A stretch of DNA of 40,280 nucleotides, from contig CANQLX010000010.1 in the NCBI GenBank assembly GCA_947624835.1, positions 1 to 40,280 of the forward strand. Reading direction: 5' to 3'. Source of the DNA: an uncultured Clostridia bacterium. GTDB lineage: Bacteria > Bacillota > Clostridia > Oscillospirales > Acutalibacteraceae. The translations under genes were made by a program, and so were the position numbers. Shown one piece after another: positions 18,484-26,913 of the stretch. The notes under the pieces were generated by a model. That model was not told the origin of the DNA. It was given only the letters and a program-made list of their open reading frames with translations, and did not search any database. The first letter of the stretch is position 1, and each line of letters begins with the position of its first letter.

Positions 18484-19211
18484 ATTTTATATTCGGAGCA
18501 TATACAAATGAAATACTTCTTATATTATCACTCGCTGTGATATTCGGATCGGTTCTCCCTGCTTATAAATTTTTCGGAAAATACGGTCTTTATGCCATAA
18601 CAATTATAGCTACAATCACGGCAAATATTGAATGTCTTATAATGATACAGGCTTTCGGTATGGAACAGACACTCGGAAATGTTCTTTTTGCAGTTACTTT
18701 CCTTATAACGGATATACTCAGCGAAAACGAAAGCAAAAAGGATGCAAACAGGGCGGTAATATTAGGAATATTTTCATCTTTATTTTTCATGATCATAACA
18801 CAAAGCTGGATGTTGTATGTTCCTGCGGAGTCTGATTTCATTATGCCTTCCATAAAAGAGGTTTTTTCAAATACTCCAAGAATGATGATATCATCACTTG
18901 TTGTATATGCGGTATCTCAGTTTATGGATGTTCAGCTTTATCATGCATGGTGGAAGCTGACAGAAAGGCTCAGCGGAAACAAAAAAAAGTTTTTATGGCT
19001 AAGGAATAATGGTTCCACTCTAATTTCTCAGATACTTAATACCGCATTATTTACACTACTTGCGTTTTTCGGAACCTACGACTTTGGGACACTTATAAGC
19101 ATTATGCTGTCAAGTTATATCATATTTATTGTAACAAGTATTTGTGATACGCCTGTTGTCTATCTTGCAAGAAGGATAGGAGAATTAAGAAAACCAAAAT
19201 CAGATGAATAA
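18480..19211 (+). CDS. yhhQ: YhhQ-family queuosine-precursor transporter (DUF165/VUT)
   Basis: The 243-residue membrane protein has about six helices and the family motif LWLRNNGSTLISQILNTALF near the fifth helix, preceded by the HAWWKLTERLSG loop. YhhQ proteins import 7-deazaguanine precursors (preQ0, preQ1 or queuine) for tRNA queuosine. The acidic DILSENES after the third helix is also typical. It overlaps the radical SAM gene by four bases. No tgt, queA or preQ1 synthesis genes are in the window, which fits a salvage rather than a synthesis role. Confidence 0.88.
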   Translation: MNFIFGAYTNEILLILSLAVIFGSVLPAYKFFGKYGLYAITIIATITANIECLIMIQAFGMEQTLGNVLFAVTFLITDILSENESKKDANRAVILGIFSSLFFMIITQSWMLYVPAESDFIMPSIKEVFSNTPRMMISSLVVYAVSQFMDVQLYHAWWKLTERLSGNKKKFLWLRNNGSTLISQILNTALFTLLAFFGTYDFGTLISIMLSSYIIFIVTSICDTPVVYLARRIGELRKPKSDE

Positions 19212-19308
19212 CATAAAAGTAACATACCGTTTATTATAATATATTTATGGATCAACATAATAGTACTGCTTTCAAAAATAAAGAAATTTATGTTTGGGAG
19301 TGGACATT

Positions 19309-20547
19309 ATGAAAAGAGAAAGAAAACCAAAAAACAAAGTTTTGTTTTTTAAGCCTGAAAAATTCCGGGCTATGTTTTATAACGATTATGACGGAAAAAT
19401 TGTATTGCAGCAGGCTGATGAAACATATCTCAAGCTGTTGTGCTGTACAGAAAAGGATATTGGAGCAGATATAAGGGACATTTTTGAAGATAGGGAATAT
19501 AAGAGAATAAAATATTATTTTGATAGTTATAGGGGACATAATTTTAATTTGAAATATGTTGAACAATTTTCAAACTGCAAAAATCTGTTATGGGAGGTTG
19601 ATGTGCATATAAATTGTCCTTTAATAAAATTTGAAGGACATCTTATTGATACGGACAGTCATTGTATAACAAATATAGTAACAGATGAAAAGTCTGAGAA
19701 CAGGGATTCAGGATTATTTATAGTAAGTAAAAAGAAAAATGGGTATTTTGTTGAATTTTGCAGTGATAATATTACCTCGATTATTTCATATAACGTTGTA
19801 GGAAAATATATTGACAAGGAAATAAGCGATAATATTTTAGAACCGATAAAACTATGTATAGATGAAAGGAGAGAGGTTAAAAGCTGTAATGTATTTACTT
19901 TTCCCTCAAAAAAAGAAAAAATTGTTAAAATGCTTGCAAGACCTGTCTATAGAAATGATTGTTGTGCAGCGGTTGTTGAGATGATTTTTTCAGATTTAAA
20001 TGGGAATAACAGAAAATTTGAAACAGAAACCGACGAGTTTTTCCAAAAAAATATTATCGGCAGCGGTATAATAAACTGTGAAATGCATAATAATATGTAT
20101 TTTACTGACATAAATCCGTATCTTGCAAAACTTATAAAGGACGGAAAAATAAATAAGAGAGCGTTAATAAATGCACACCCCTTCCGCAGTGCAATTCATG
20201 AAAGACTGTCAAGCTTCGGAAGAATTTCATTTTATACCGACAATGATGAAAAAATAGATTACATCATGGGAGCCATACCGATAATAGAGGGAGGTACTGC
20301 AATCAGACTGTATGTGTTTATTGTACCGACCGAAAACAGTGATATGATTGATGCAAGCATATTTAATGAACTTACACCGAGAGAGAGTAATGTTTTGAGG
20401 CTTGCAGCCGAAGGGTTAGATAACAGACGTATCAGTCAGGCACTGAATATAACTGAGGGTACTGCAAAAAGAGAATTGTTTTACTGTTACAAAAAGCTTG
20501 GCGTAAAGAGTAAGATAGAAACAATAAGGAAACTTTATCATCTGTAA
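19309..20547 (+). CDS. LuxR-type transcriptional regulator with a PAS-like sensory region
   Basis: The last 60 residues of this 412-residue protein form a LuxR/GerE helix-turn-helix: FNELTPRESNVLRLAAEGLDNRRISQALNITEGTAKRELFYCYKKLGVKSKIETIRKL. The first 340 residues are soluble, with alternating strands and helices like two or three PAS folds (FRAMFYNDYDGKIVLQQADETYLKLL; GYFVEFCSDNITSIISYNVVGKYI; NIIGSGIINCEMHNNMYFTDINPYLAKLI). The ligand is unknown, and there is no receiver domain or membrane segment. I start at the ATG at 19309, eight bases after GGGAG; the upstream TTG at 19294 overlaps that site. Lysine and tyrosine content is higher than in the neighbouring housekeeping genes. Its targets cannot be read. 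Confidence 0.85.
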   Translation: MKRERKPKNKVLFFKPEKFRAMFYNDYDGKIVLQQADETYLKLLCCTEKDIGADIRDIFEDREYKRIKYYFDSYRGHNFNLKYVEQFSNCKNLLWEVDVHINCPLIKFEGHLIDTDSHCITNIVTDEKSENRDSGLFIVSKKKNGYFVEFCSDNITSIISYNVVGKYIDKEISDNILEPIKLCIDERREVKSCNVFTFPSKKEKIVKMLARPVYRNDCCAAVVEMIFSDLNGNNRKFETETDEFFQKNIIGSGIINCEMHNNMYFTDINPYLAKLIKDGKINKRALINAHPFRSAIHERLSSFGRISFYTDNDEKIDYIMGAIPIIEGGTAIRLYVFIVPTENSDMIDASIFNELTPRESNVLRLAAEGLDNRRISQALNITEGTAKRELFYCYKKLGVKSKIETIRKLYHL

Positions 20548-20565
20548 ATATCAACTTTTGTTATA

Positions 20566-20595
20566 TTGAAAGAATTGTCGGGTTTATTGTATAAT
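20566..20595 (+). promoter_or_regulatory. Promoter upstream of the DUF6514-like gene
   Basis: TTGAAA (20566-20571) and TATAAT (20590-20595) are 18 bases apart, 41 bases before the start codon. It begins a monocistronic unit just after the LuxR gene. Confidence 0.65.
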
Positions 20596-20636
20596 GTTCA
20601 AGCAACAGAAATTATACAGTCTGAGGAGAGAAATTA

Positions 20637-20909
20637 ATGTCATCAACCGGCTTATTTACATACAAAAATAATGATTATAATTATGAGGTAACCAAAAGCA
20701 TTATATTTATTGAAGAATATGGAAATGCCACAGTTTATGGGATCAGTGTTTATAATGCTGACGGCAGTGAATTTAACAGTATTGAAGATATTTCCGATGA
20801 TCTTGATTCCGTAGACAGATTATGCAGGCTTATGTGCAGTGAAAATGCCTGTCCTGTTCACCTTATTGATATTGCGGAAGATTTCATAAATGAACTGTAT
20901 GGTTTATGA
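20637..20909 (+). CDS. Small DUF6514-like protein
   Basis: The 90-residue soluble protein reads YKNNDYNYEVTKSIIFIEEYGNATVYGISVYNADGS and ends CPVHLIDIAEDFINELYG. The tail pattern (xPVHLxDIxEDF) and size resemble DUF6514 proteins common in Ruminococcaceae; the function is unknown. GAGGAGAG precedes the ATG. It has its own promoter. Confidence 0.65.
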   Translation: MSSTGLFTYKNNDYNYEVTKSIIFIEEYGNATVYGISVYNADGSEFNSIEDISDDLDSVDRLCRLMCSENACPVHLIDIAEDFINELYGL

Positions 20910-20911
20910 TT

Positions 20912-21280
20912 TTACATGGTAAAATAAAATGCTCTGCAGAAATCCGATTCTACAGAGTATATATATTTCATTAAAGTTTCTGCTCTCAACAAGCCATAGA
21001 GTCCACACAGCAAGACTATTCTATGTTCCTCCGATTTTGATATAATAAATATTGCATACGCATCAAGCACAGCTTTAACTGCATTTGATACATCAATGTC
21101 AGTACTACACTTTTGTATTGGCTCAACATCATAATTACAATTACCGAAATAAATGGTATCGGTTCGCAGTATATTAAGAGAATTAAGTATCACCTTAATT
21201 CCGTTCCATTTTGTTGCTGTTCTGCTCATAATTTGTATGAGTTCACTATTTGCAACGGAGTAGTACACATCATCCGTCAA
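20912..21280 (-). CDS. Uncertain minus-strand ORF, possibly a gene remnant
   Basis: A 122-residue frame starts at a TTG (21280) without a ribosome-binding site and ends two bases from the convergent DUF6514-like gene. The frame is open upstream to about 21360 with no start codon, so this may be the 3' part of a decayed gene. Codon choice looks normal and the composition is protein-like (KWNGIKVILNSLNILRTDTIYFG, then IVLLCGLYGLLRAETLMKYI). I recognise no family. A second minus-strand frame is open over about 21290-21425 (...VLKEETSFPIYIHREQYLKF...), so a frameshift is possible. Confidence 0.3.
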   Translation of the reverse strand: MTDDVYYSVANSELIQIMSRTATKWNGIKVILNSLNILRTDTIYFGNCNYDVEPIQKCSTDIDVSNAVKAVLDAYAIFIISKSEEHRIVLLCGLYGLLRAETLMKYIYSVESDFCRAFYFTM

Positions 21281-21530
21281 CGCACTTTCAATCTGTTCAT
21301 ATGACGTACACTTTCGATTACTTGAGAGAATTTTAAATATTGTTCCCTGTGTATGTAAATCGGGAAAGATGTTTCTTCCTTAAGCACTAATTTACTGATT
21401 TGGCAAAGGTACACTTTTTAATTTTTCCTGTCCCATGTATCAAAGTTTGCAAGATGATCTCAGCAAAGGATTTTACATTCTGAAAAGAGATGTTCAATGC
21501 CGCCCAAAAAGCAGGGACGTCACTCTGTAA
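21281..21530. other. Spacer between ychF and the uncertain ORF
   Basis: This stretch holds only short overlapping open stretches on the minus strand and no promoter or terminator I trust. It may be the decayed 5' part of the neighbouring ORF. No RNA gene is apparent. Confidence 0.35.
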
Positions 21531-22628
21531 TTATACATTAAATCTGAAAAGAACAATATCTCCGTCCCTCATTATATAGTCCTTACCCTCGGAACGTACA
21601 AGTCCCTTTTCCTTTGCAGCTGACATTGAACCGCATTCCATAAGTTCATCATAGGAAACAACCTCGGCACGGATAAAACCTCTTTCAAAATCCGTATGTA
21701 TTTTTCCTGCTGCTTGAGGTGCCTTTGTTCCTTTGGTTATTGTCCATGCCCTTACCTCTTGCTTACCTGCTGTGAGATAAGATATAAGTCCAAGCAGGTC
21801 ATAGCAGGCATTTATGAGCCTGTCAAGACCGGACTGCTCAAGACCCATTTCGGAAAGGAAAAGTTGCTTTTCATCCTTTTCCATACCTGATATTTCAGCC
21901 TCTATTTCAGCACATATCGGAAGTACTGCTGCATTTTCTGATTCAGCTATTTCTTTTACGGTATCATAAAAAGGATTTCCGTCTGCCGAGCCGTTTTTGA
22001 AATCGCTGTCACTGAGATTTGCTGCATATATTATCGGTTTGTTTGTAAGCAGTGAAACAGTTGAGAGGAGTTCGGATTCCTCAGGTGTACATTCAACAGA
22101 ACGTGCAGGTCTGCCCCCGTCAAGAGCTTCCTTCACTCTTTTGAAAAAGTCGAGATCAGCCTGATATTTCTTATCGCCCTTTATAAGCTTTTGGGTTTTG
22201 TCGATTCTTCTGTCAAGAATTTCAATATCTGAAAGGATAAGCTCAACATTAATCGTATCAATATCCCTTTTTGGATCGATATTACCGTCAACGTGAATTA
22301 TATCATCATTTTCAAAGCAACGTACAACATGAACGATAGCATCAACCTCACGAATATTTGAAAGGAATTTATTTCCGAGTCCTTCGCCCTTTGACGCACC
22401 CTTTACAAGACCTGCAATATCAACAAATTCGATAGTAGCAGGTGTATATTTATCAGGTTCGTACATTTTGGCAAGCTCATCAAGCCTTTTGTCCGGAACG
22501 GCAACCACTCCTACATTCGGTTCTATTGTGCAGAATGGATAGTTTGCAGACTGAGCCCCCGCATTTGTTATAGCATTGAAAAGTGTACTTTTGCCGACAT
22601 TTGGCAGACCTACTATTCCTAATTTCAT
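21531..22628 (-). CDS. ychF: YchF (EngD/OLA1), redox-regulated ATPase
   Basis: The 365 residues begin with the OBG-type G1 motif GLPNVGKSTLFNAIT (6-20) and continue YPFCTIEPNVGVV and DIAGLVKGASKGEGLGNKFL. A coiled-coil hairpin and the C-terminal TGS domain (VRAWTITKGTKAPQAAGKIHTDFERGFIRAEVV) follow. The G4 motif is NLSD rather than NKxD, as usual in YchF, explaining ATP over GTP preference. It binds ribosomes and is implicated in stress responses. The start is ATG at 22628 with a usable GAAAGGAATG upstream. It appears monocistronic or shares a transcript with the metallophosphoesterase 78 bases upstream. Confidence 0.97.
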   Translation of the reverse strand: MKLGIVGLPNVGKSTLFNAITNAGAQSANYPFCTIEPNVGVVAVPDKRLDELAKMYEPDKYTPATIEFVDIAGLVKGASKGEGLGNKFLSNIREVDAIVHVVRCFENDDIIHVDGNIDPKRDIDTINVELILSDIEILDRRIDKTQKLIKGDKKYQADLDFFKRVKEALDGGRPARSVECTPEESELLSTVSLLTNKPIIYAANLSDSDFKNGSADGNPFYDTVKEIAESENAAVLPICAEIEAEISGMEKDEKQLFLSEMGLEQSGLDRLINACYDLLGLISYLTAGKQEVRAWTITKGTKAPQAAGKIHTDFERGFIRAEVVSYDELMECGSMSAAKEKGLVRSEGKDYIMRDGDIVLFRFNV

Positions 22629-22706
22629 AATTACATTCCTTTCATTCAGTTTATTTATCCGTATTAGATAATAACATATTTTTCTTGTTTATACAAGAGT
22701 CCGGCA

Positions 22707-23369
22707 TTATACTATCTTTACTATGTCTGTAAAGAGGCAATGAGCATTTTTACTTAATTTTTTGTTTATATGAAGACTGCCGAAATACCATTTCTTATAA
22801 CTTATGTTATGCTCAAGCTCATCAAAAAAGGTTGAAAGTGGATTTACACGGCAGGTGCGGTTCACATGAGCCATATCTGTGAGTGACGGTTCATGCGTAA
22901 TAACATAGTCCACCTTTCTGTCTGCTTTGTCAAGATTCTCGACGGCATACTGCATCTCTATCATTGACGGAAGCTCCTCCTTCCACCAAGTCCCGTTTTC
23001 ACGCCGCAGCTCCTTGTCTGTACTGTCGCCGCCGCCAAATGTAAAAAAGCTTTTTCCGTCTATGGTATAAATTTCACCGCGAAGAAGCTGATACAAATTT
23101 CCGCCTATTTTTCTTGCACGTCCGCCGAAAATTTCAACTACGGGATAAAAAGACAGAAGTGAAAAATTTTCATGGGTACCTTCCACAAAGAGAGTTTTAT
23201 ATTTCTTTTCACATATTTTTTTTAAATTATCCCTTTCACTTTTTGAATTATTCCATATGAAACCAAAATCTCCGCAGATTATAAGACAATCATCTTCTGT
23301 GAGCTTTTTAAGTTTTTTATTTTCAAACCGTTTATATTCCCCGTGTGTATCGCCGGTAACATAAATCAT
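22707..23369 (-). CDS. Calcineurin-like metallophosphoesterase with altered metal-ligand motifs
   Basis: The 220-residue single domain begins MIYVTGDTHGEYKRF (DxH), then CLIICGDFGFIW (GDxx), VEGTHENF where the family has GNHE, ITHEP, and WYFGSLHIN where GHxH is usual. Two canonical metal or phosphate ligands (Asn to Thr, His to Ser) are thus replaced while the others remain. The fold assignment is clear; the substrate is unknown. It may be a less active or differently metallated enzyme. The ATG at 23369 follows AAGGGG by about seven bases. Confidence 0.88.
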   Translation of the reverse strand: MIYVTGDTHGEYKRFENKKLKKLTEDDCLIICGDFGFIWNNSKSERDNLKKICEKKYKTLFVEGTHENFSLLSFYPVVEIFGGRARKIGGNLYQLLRGEIYTIDGKSFFTFGGGDSTDKELRRENGTWWKEELPSMIEMQYAVENLDKADRKVDYVITHEPSLTDMAHVNRTCRVNPLSTFFDELEHNISYKKWYFGSLHINKKLSKNAHCLFTDIVKIV

Positions 23370-23663
23370 AGTTTTTTCCCCTTATTACAATTTTAATCTG
23401 AAAAACCGGATTACAGCACCCAGTCAGTCGGTGGCTGTAAAATATTATTATTTTGACAGTATCGTTGTAGATAAACGCAGTTGTTATTACTATATTTACG
23501 TTAATATTCCGTCCAAATTTTAGCAGAATTGTATTTGTGTTTTATGCGGAAATAATGTAAAATATATGTAGATATATTTTAAGTCTGCGGTTATTATACT
23601 GAAGTTCGGAAAACTTGTTTTTTCCACCAATATTAATTATATCACAGGAGTTGACATTTTTCT

Positions 23664-25001
23664 ATGAAAAAAACTATGACATTTTTGATGGCTGTTGTTG
23701 TTTTTTTGTCAGCATTGATGATCATACCTCCGCAAAGTGTAGATGCAGCTGAATTCAATGCAGATATAAAGCTTAACTGTAAATCAATTTATCTTGAAAA
23801 TCTTGATACGGAAAATGTAGTTTTTTCAAAGGAACCGGAGGCAAGGAGGTTTCCTGCATCCACAACAAAGATAATGACATACATAATAACAGCCGAAAAG
23901 GTAAGTGATTTTGATAATACGTATGTTACAATAAAAGGCGAGATACTGGACATGCTTGACGGAACAGGAAGTTCGGTTGCAGGTCTTAAAGAAAATGAAA
24001 AGCTCACCGTTTATCAGCTTTTGAATTGTCTTATGATACCTTCGGGAAATGATGCTGCATTAGTTCTTGCAGATTACGTGGGCGGAGGTAATATATCAAA
24101 GTTTGTGGACATGATGAATGAAAAGGCAAAGGAGCTTGGCTGTACCGGAACACATTTTGAAAATCCTCATGGTCTTAATGATCCTAACCATTATACTACT
24201 GTTGCTGACATGGCAAAGATAACGAAATATGCCCTGACGTTGCCGAGGTTTGCGGAAATATCGAATACTGTAACCTCAGATTGTCTTGGTGATGACAGAT
24301 ATCTTGTCACAACTAATTATATGATTGACGAATACAGAGGCGGAGATTATTATTATCCGTATGCATCCGGAATAAAGACAGGATCAACCGGAAATGATTC
24401 CGGTTATTGTCTTGTTTCCACAGCCTCAAAAAACGGATATACTTATCTTTGTATTGCATATGGTGCACCGTATGAAGATGAAAACGGAGAATATTATGAT
24501 AACGGTGCAATGATTGATTCTGTTAATCTTTATAATTGGGCATTTGACAATCTTTCTATCAAAACAATACTTGACAAAAATGAGCTTGTAAAGGAAATAA
24601 ATATAAACTATGCATGGAATAAAGACAAAATCCGTCTGACGCCTGCAAAGGGATATTCGACTATTATACCTGATGATGTTTCCATTGAGAGCATAGACAG
24701 AATATTTGATATTCCGGATCATATAGATGCACCCGTCAAGGAGGGTACAAAAATCGGTACAGTGACATTGAGTTATGCAAACCAGAAGCTTGCAACCATT
24801 GATCTTCTTGCGGGAGAGTCTGTTGACCGCAGTGAGCTTCTTACTGCAATTAACGGAATAAAGACGATTGCTACTTCACAATGGTTTATTATCGTTATTA
24901 TTATTGTTGCCATTTTAGTACTGATATATTTCATAATTATAGTAATTTACAAACGAAACAAAAAAAATCAAAGACCTGTCAAAAAATACCGCAAATTTTA
25001 G
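23664..25001 (+). CDS. dacF: D-alanyl-D-alanine carboxypeptidase (DacF/PBP5-type)
   Basis: This enzyme trims the terminal D-Ala of peptidoglycan stem peptides outside the cell. The 445 residues have a signal peptide (MKKTMTFLMAVVVFLSALMI, cleavage near VDA-A), the catalytic SxxK at Ser66-Lys69 (ASTTK), SxN at 127-129 (SGN) and KTG at 238-240. A C-terminal beta domain follows. The end has a true transmembrane helix (WFIIVIIIVAILVLIYFIIIVIY) and a basic tail, rather than the amphipathic anchor of E. coli PBP5. The ATG is 12 bases after AGGAG, somewhat long spacing. An upstream spacer of 290 bases holds a hairpin but no gene. Confidence 0.95.
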   Translation: MKKTMTFLMAVVVFLSALMIIPPQSVDAAEFNADIKLNCKSIYLENLDTENVVFSKEPEARRFPASTTKIMTYIITAEKVSDFDNTYVTIKGEILDMLDGTGSSVAGLKENEKLTVYQLLNCLMIPSGNDAALVLADYVGGGNISKFVDMMNEKAKELGCTGTHFENPHGLNDPNHYTTVADMAKITKYALTLPRFAEISNTVTSDCLGDDRYLVTTNYMIDEYRGGDYYYPYASGIKTGSTGNDSGYCLVSTASKNGYTYLCIAYGAPYEDENGEYYDNGAMIDSVNLYNWAFDNLSIKTILDKNELVKEININYAWNKDKIRLTPAKGYSTIIPDDVSIESIDRIFDIPDHIDAPVKEGTKIGTVTLSYANQKLATIDLLAGESVDRSELLTAINGIKTIATSQWFIIVIIIVAILVLIYFIIIVIYKRNKKNQRPVKKYRKF

Positions 25002-25097
25002 CGGCGTGCCGATGCTGTAATGGTTGCTCTGATTCTTTTAGCGGAAAATACACCCATGTGGCGGTAATTTGTCTGTCGGTGTGGGGAGGAAATTGTC

Positions 25098-25123
25098 GTG
25101 AAAGCCTCTTAAGAGGCTTTCCG
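25098..25123 (+). terminator. Hairpin after dacF
   Basis: AAAGCCTCTTAAGAGGCTTT (25101-25120) is a perfect 20-bp palindrome, about 100 bases after the dacF stop. It has no long T-run beyond the stem's own TTT, so it may act bidirectionally or as a weak terminator. Confidence 0.55.
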
Positions 25124-25315
25124 TAGAAAGAAATTTATGTGGATAAAAATGACAAGTAAAACTTATCAATAATCTGACATTAGAGAATAATTAAATAAAA
25201 TGAAAAACTTATAGCTTGTCTATCTAATGAATTTATGGTCGGGTCATAAAACAAATGACCTGAGTAAAGTAGTTGTGAATTAACAGTGTCGGCATGGCAC
25301 TTAAAAATTAAAAAA
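25124..25315. other. AT-rich spacer with a GGTCGGGTCAT hairpin
   Basis: The spacer holds no gene. At 25238-25260, GGTCGGGTCAT is followed by a short AT loop and ATGACC. This is a hairpin that shares the GGTCGGG core with the structures at 738-780, 1268-1300 and 37011-37046. I see no other recognisable element. Confidence 0.4.
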
Positions 25316-25380
25316 AACCTATTGACATATAGGTTTATAGGTGTTATAATTAATGCATATAAAACATATAGGTGTTATAA
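25316..25380 (+). promoter_or_regulatory. metY promoter with overlapping operator-like repeats
   Basis: A perfect promoter is present: TTGACA (25322-25327), 17 bases, TATAAT (25345-25350). An inverted repeat AACCTAT-N6-ATAGGTT (25316-25335) covers the -35. The 14-mer TATAGGTGTTATAA occurs exactly at 25336-25349, overlapping the -10, and again at 25367-25380, just past the inferred start of transcription. The two copies are 31 bp apart, about three helical turns, and a third, imperfect copy starts at 25328. The layout is that of a tightly repressed sulfur-metabolism promoter; an Rrf2/CymR-type repressor is a guess. Confidence 0.75.
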
Positions 25381-25402
25381 GACATTTAGGGGGCATTGTT
25401 TT

Positions 25403-25468
25403 ATGAAAATTCTGTTGAAAGAAATAAGACACAACTTTAGGAACGGACGAATGTGCTGTCGTGTCTGA
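25403..25468 (+). CDS. Upstream leader peptide with tandem Cys codons, candidate cysteine attenuator
   Basis: A 21-residue ORF begins ATG at 25403, nine bases after AGGGGG, and ends with NGRMCCRV and TGA at 25468. It lies inside the metY transcript, downstream of the promoter and 51 bases before metY. The tandem codons TGC-TGT are at 25454-25459, four codons before the stop. The reading frame overlaps a potential stem pairing AGACAC (25428-25433) with GTGTCT (25461-25466). A ribosome stalling at Cys codons when cysteine is short would change this pairing. That mechanism is inferred; the ORF, its ribosome-binding site and the Cys pair are directly visible. Confidence 0.65.
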   Translation: MKILLKEIRHNFRNGRMCCRV

Positions 25469-25519
25469 TATAAAATCTTAATGTAAATGTAATTTTTTAT
25501 TAAAGAGAGGTATTTTATT

Positions 25520-26812
25520 ATGAGTAAAGATAATTATAGGTTTGAAACACTCCAACTTCATGTAGGGCAGGAACAGCCTGACCCCGCAACCGATTCAAGG
25601 GCAGTTCCGATTTATGCTACAACATCTTATGTTTTCCGTAATTCTCAGCACGCTGCTGACCGATTCGGACTTAGGGATGCCGGAAATATCTACGGAAGAC
25701 TTACAAATTCCACACAGGATGTATTTGAAAAGAGGATTGCCGCACTTGAGGGTGGTGTTGCCGGTCTTGCGGTTGCATCAGGTGCTGCCGCTATTACCTA
25801 TACAATACAGGCACTTGCACAGGCAGGAGATCACATTGTTGCACAGAAGACTATATACGGAGGAAGCTATAACCTTCTCGCACATACTCTTTCACAGTTC
25901 GGCATAAAGACTACATTTGTTGATGCACATAATCTTAAAGAGCTTGAAGGTGCTATTCAGGATAATACAAAGGCTATTTATATAGAAACTTTAGGAAATC
26001 CTAACAGTGATATTCCGGATATTGATGCTATCTCCGAAATTGCACATAAACACGGACTTCCGGTTGTTGTTGACAATACCTTCGGTACACCGTATCTTAT
26101 CCGTCCCATTGAGCATGGTGCGGACATTGTGGTACACTCGGCTACAAAGTTTATTGGCGGTCATGGTACGACCCTCGGCGGCGTTATTGTTGACAGCGGC
26201 AAATTTGACTGGAAAGCAAGCGGAAAATATGCTCCTATTGCCGAGCCTAATCCGAGCTATCACGGAATTTCTTTTGCCGATGCAGTCGGTCCTGCAGCTT
26301 TTGTAACGTACATCCGTGCTATTCTCCTCAGGGATGAGGGTGCTGCAATATCTCCCTTTGCTGCTTTCCTTCTCCTTCAGGGAACGGAAACACTTTCGCT
26401 CAGACTTGAACGTCATGCGGAGAATACAAAGAAGGTTATTGAGTATCTTTCAAACAGTCCGTATGTTGAAAAAGTTAATCATCCTTCCCTGCCCGATCAC
26501 CCCGATCATGAACTTTACGAAAGATATTTCCCAAACGGCGGTGCAAGCATATTTACATTTGAAATTAAGGGCGGACAGACTGAGGCACATAAATTTATTG
26601 ATAGTCTTGAAATATTCTCGTTGCTTGCGAATGTAGCTGATGTGAAATCCCTCGTTATACATCCGGCAACAACAACACATTCTCAACTCACAGATGAGGA
26701 GCTTGAGGATCAGGGTATAAAGCAGAATACAATACGTCTTTCAATCGGTACAGAGCATATAGACGATATTATTGAGGATTTGGATCAGGCATTCAAAAAG
26801 GTTTTTGGTTGA
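25520..26812 (+). CDS. metY: O-acetylhomoserine sulfhydrylase (MetY/Met17), PLP enzyme
   Basis: MetY makes homocysteine (or cysteine, from O-acetylserine) by direct sulfhydrylation. The 430 residues fit the Cys/Met-metabolism PLP family and begin [32 protein letters not shown]. The Tyr/Arg of IYGRLTNST and the PLP lysine Lys210 in [16 protein letters not shown] are present. The long insertion after the PLP motif ([23 protein letters not shown]) is typical of MetY rather than MetB or MetC. AGAGAGG precedes the ATG. It is a single gene followed by a strong terminator, regulated by the promoter and leader described. Confidence 0.96.
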   Translation: MSKDNYRFETLQLHVGQEQPDPATDSRAVPIYATTSYVFRNSQHAADRFGLRDAGNIYGRLTNSTQDVFEKRIAALEGGVAGLAVASGAAAITYTIQALAQAGDHIVAQKTIYGGSYNLLAHTLSQFGIKTTFVDAHNLKELEGAIQDNTKAIYIETLGNPNSDIPDIDAISEIAHKHGLPVVVDNTFGTPYLIRPIEHGADIVVHSATKFIGGHGTTLGGVIVDSGKFDWKASGKYAPIAEPNPSYHGISFADAVGPAAFVTYIRAILLRDEGAAISPFAAFLLLQGTETLSLRLERHAENTKKVIEYLSNSPYVEKVNHPSLPDHPDHELYERYFPNGGASIFTFEIKGGQTEAHKFIDSLEIFSLLANVADVKSLVIHPATTTHSQLTDEELEDQGIKQNTIRLSIGTEHIDDIIEDLDQAFKKVFG

Positions 26813-26858
26813 TACTGTACTTCAAACCGATTTGATTTATAAACCGAATATAAGAAAT

Positions 26859-26901
26859 AATCTCCGACATTGCAGATAATGTGTGTCGGAGATTGTTTTT
26901 T
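26859..26901 (+). terminator. Intrinsic terminator after metY
   Basis: AATCTCCGACA (26859-26869) pairs exactly with TGTCGGAGATT (26884-26894), followed by GTTTTTT. It ends the metY transcript 47 bases after the stop codon. Confidence 0.93.
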
Positions 26902-26913
26902 GCCCATATTTGG

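Noticed and set aside
25124-25519. T-box or SAM riboswitch before metY
   Set aside because: No specifier loop with T-box TGGNACCGCG core and no SAM-I core visible. Most of the region lies upstream of the promoter; the leader peptide explains the rest.
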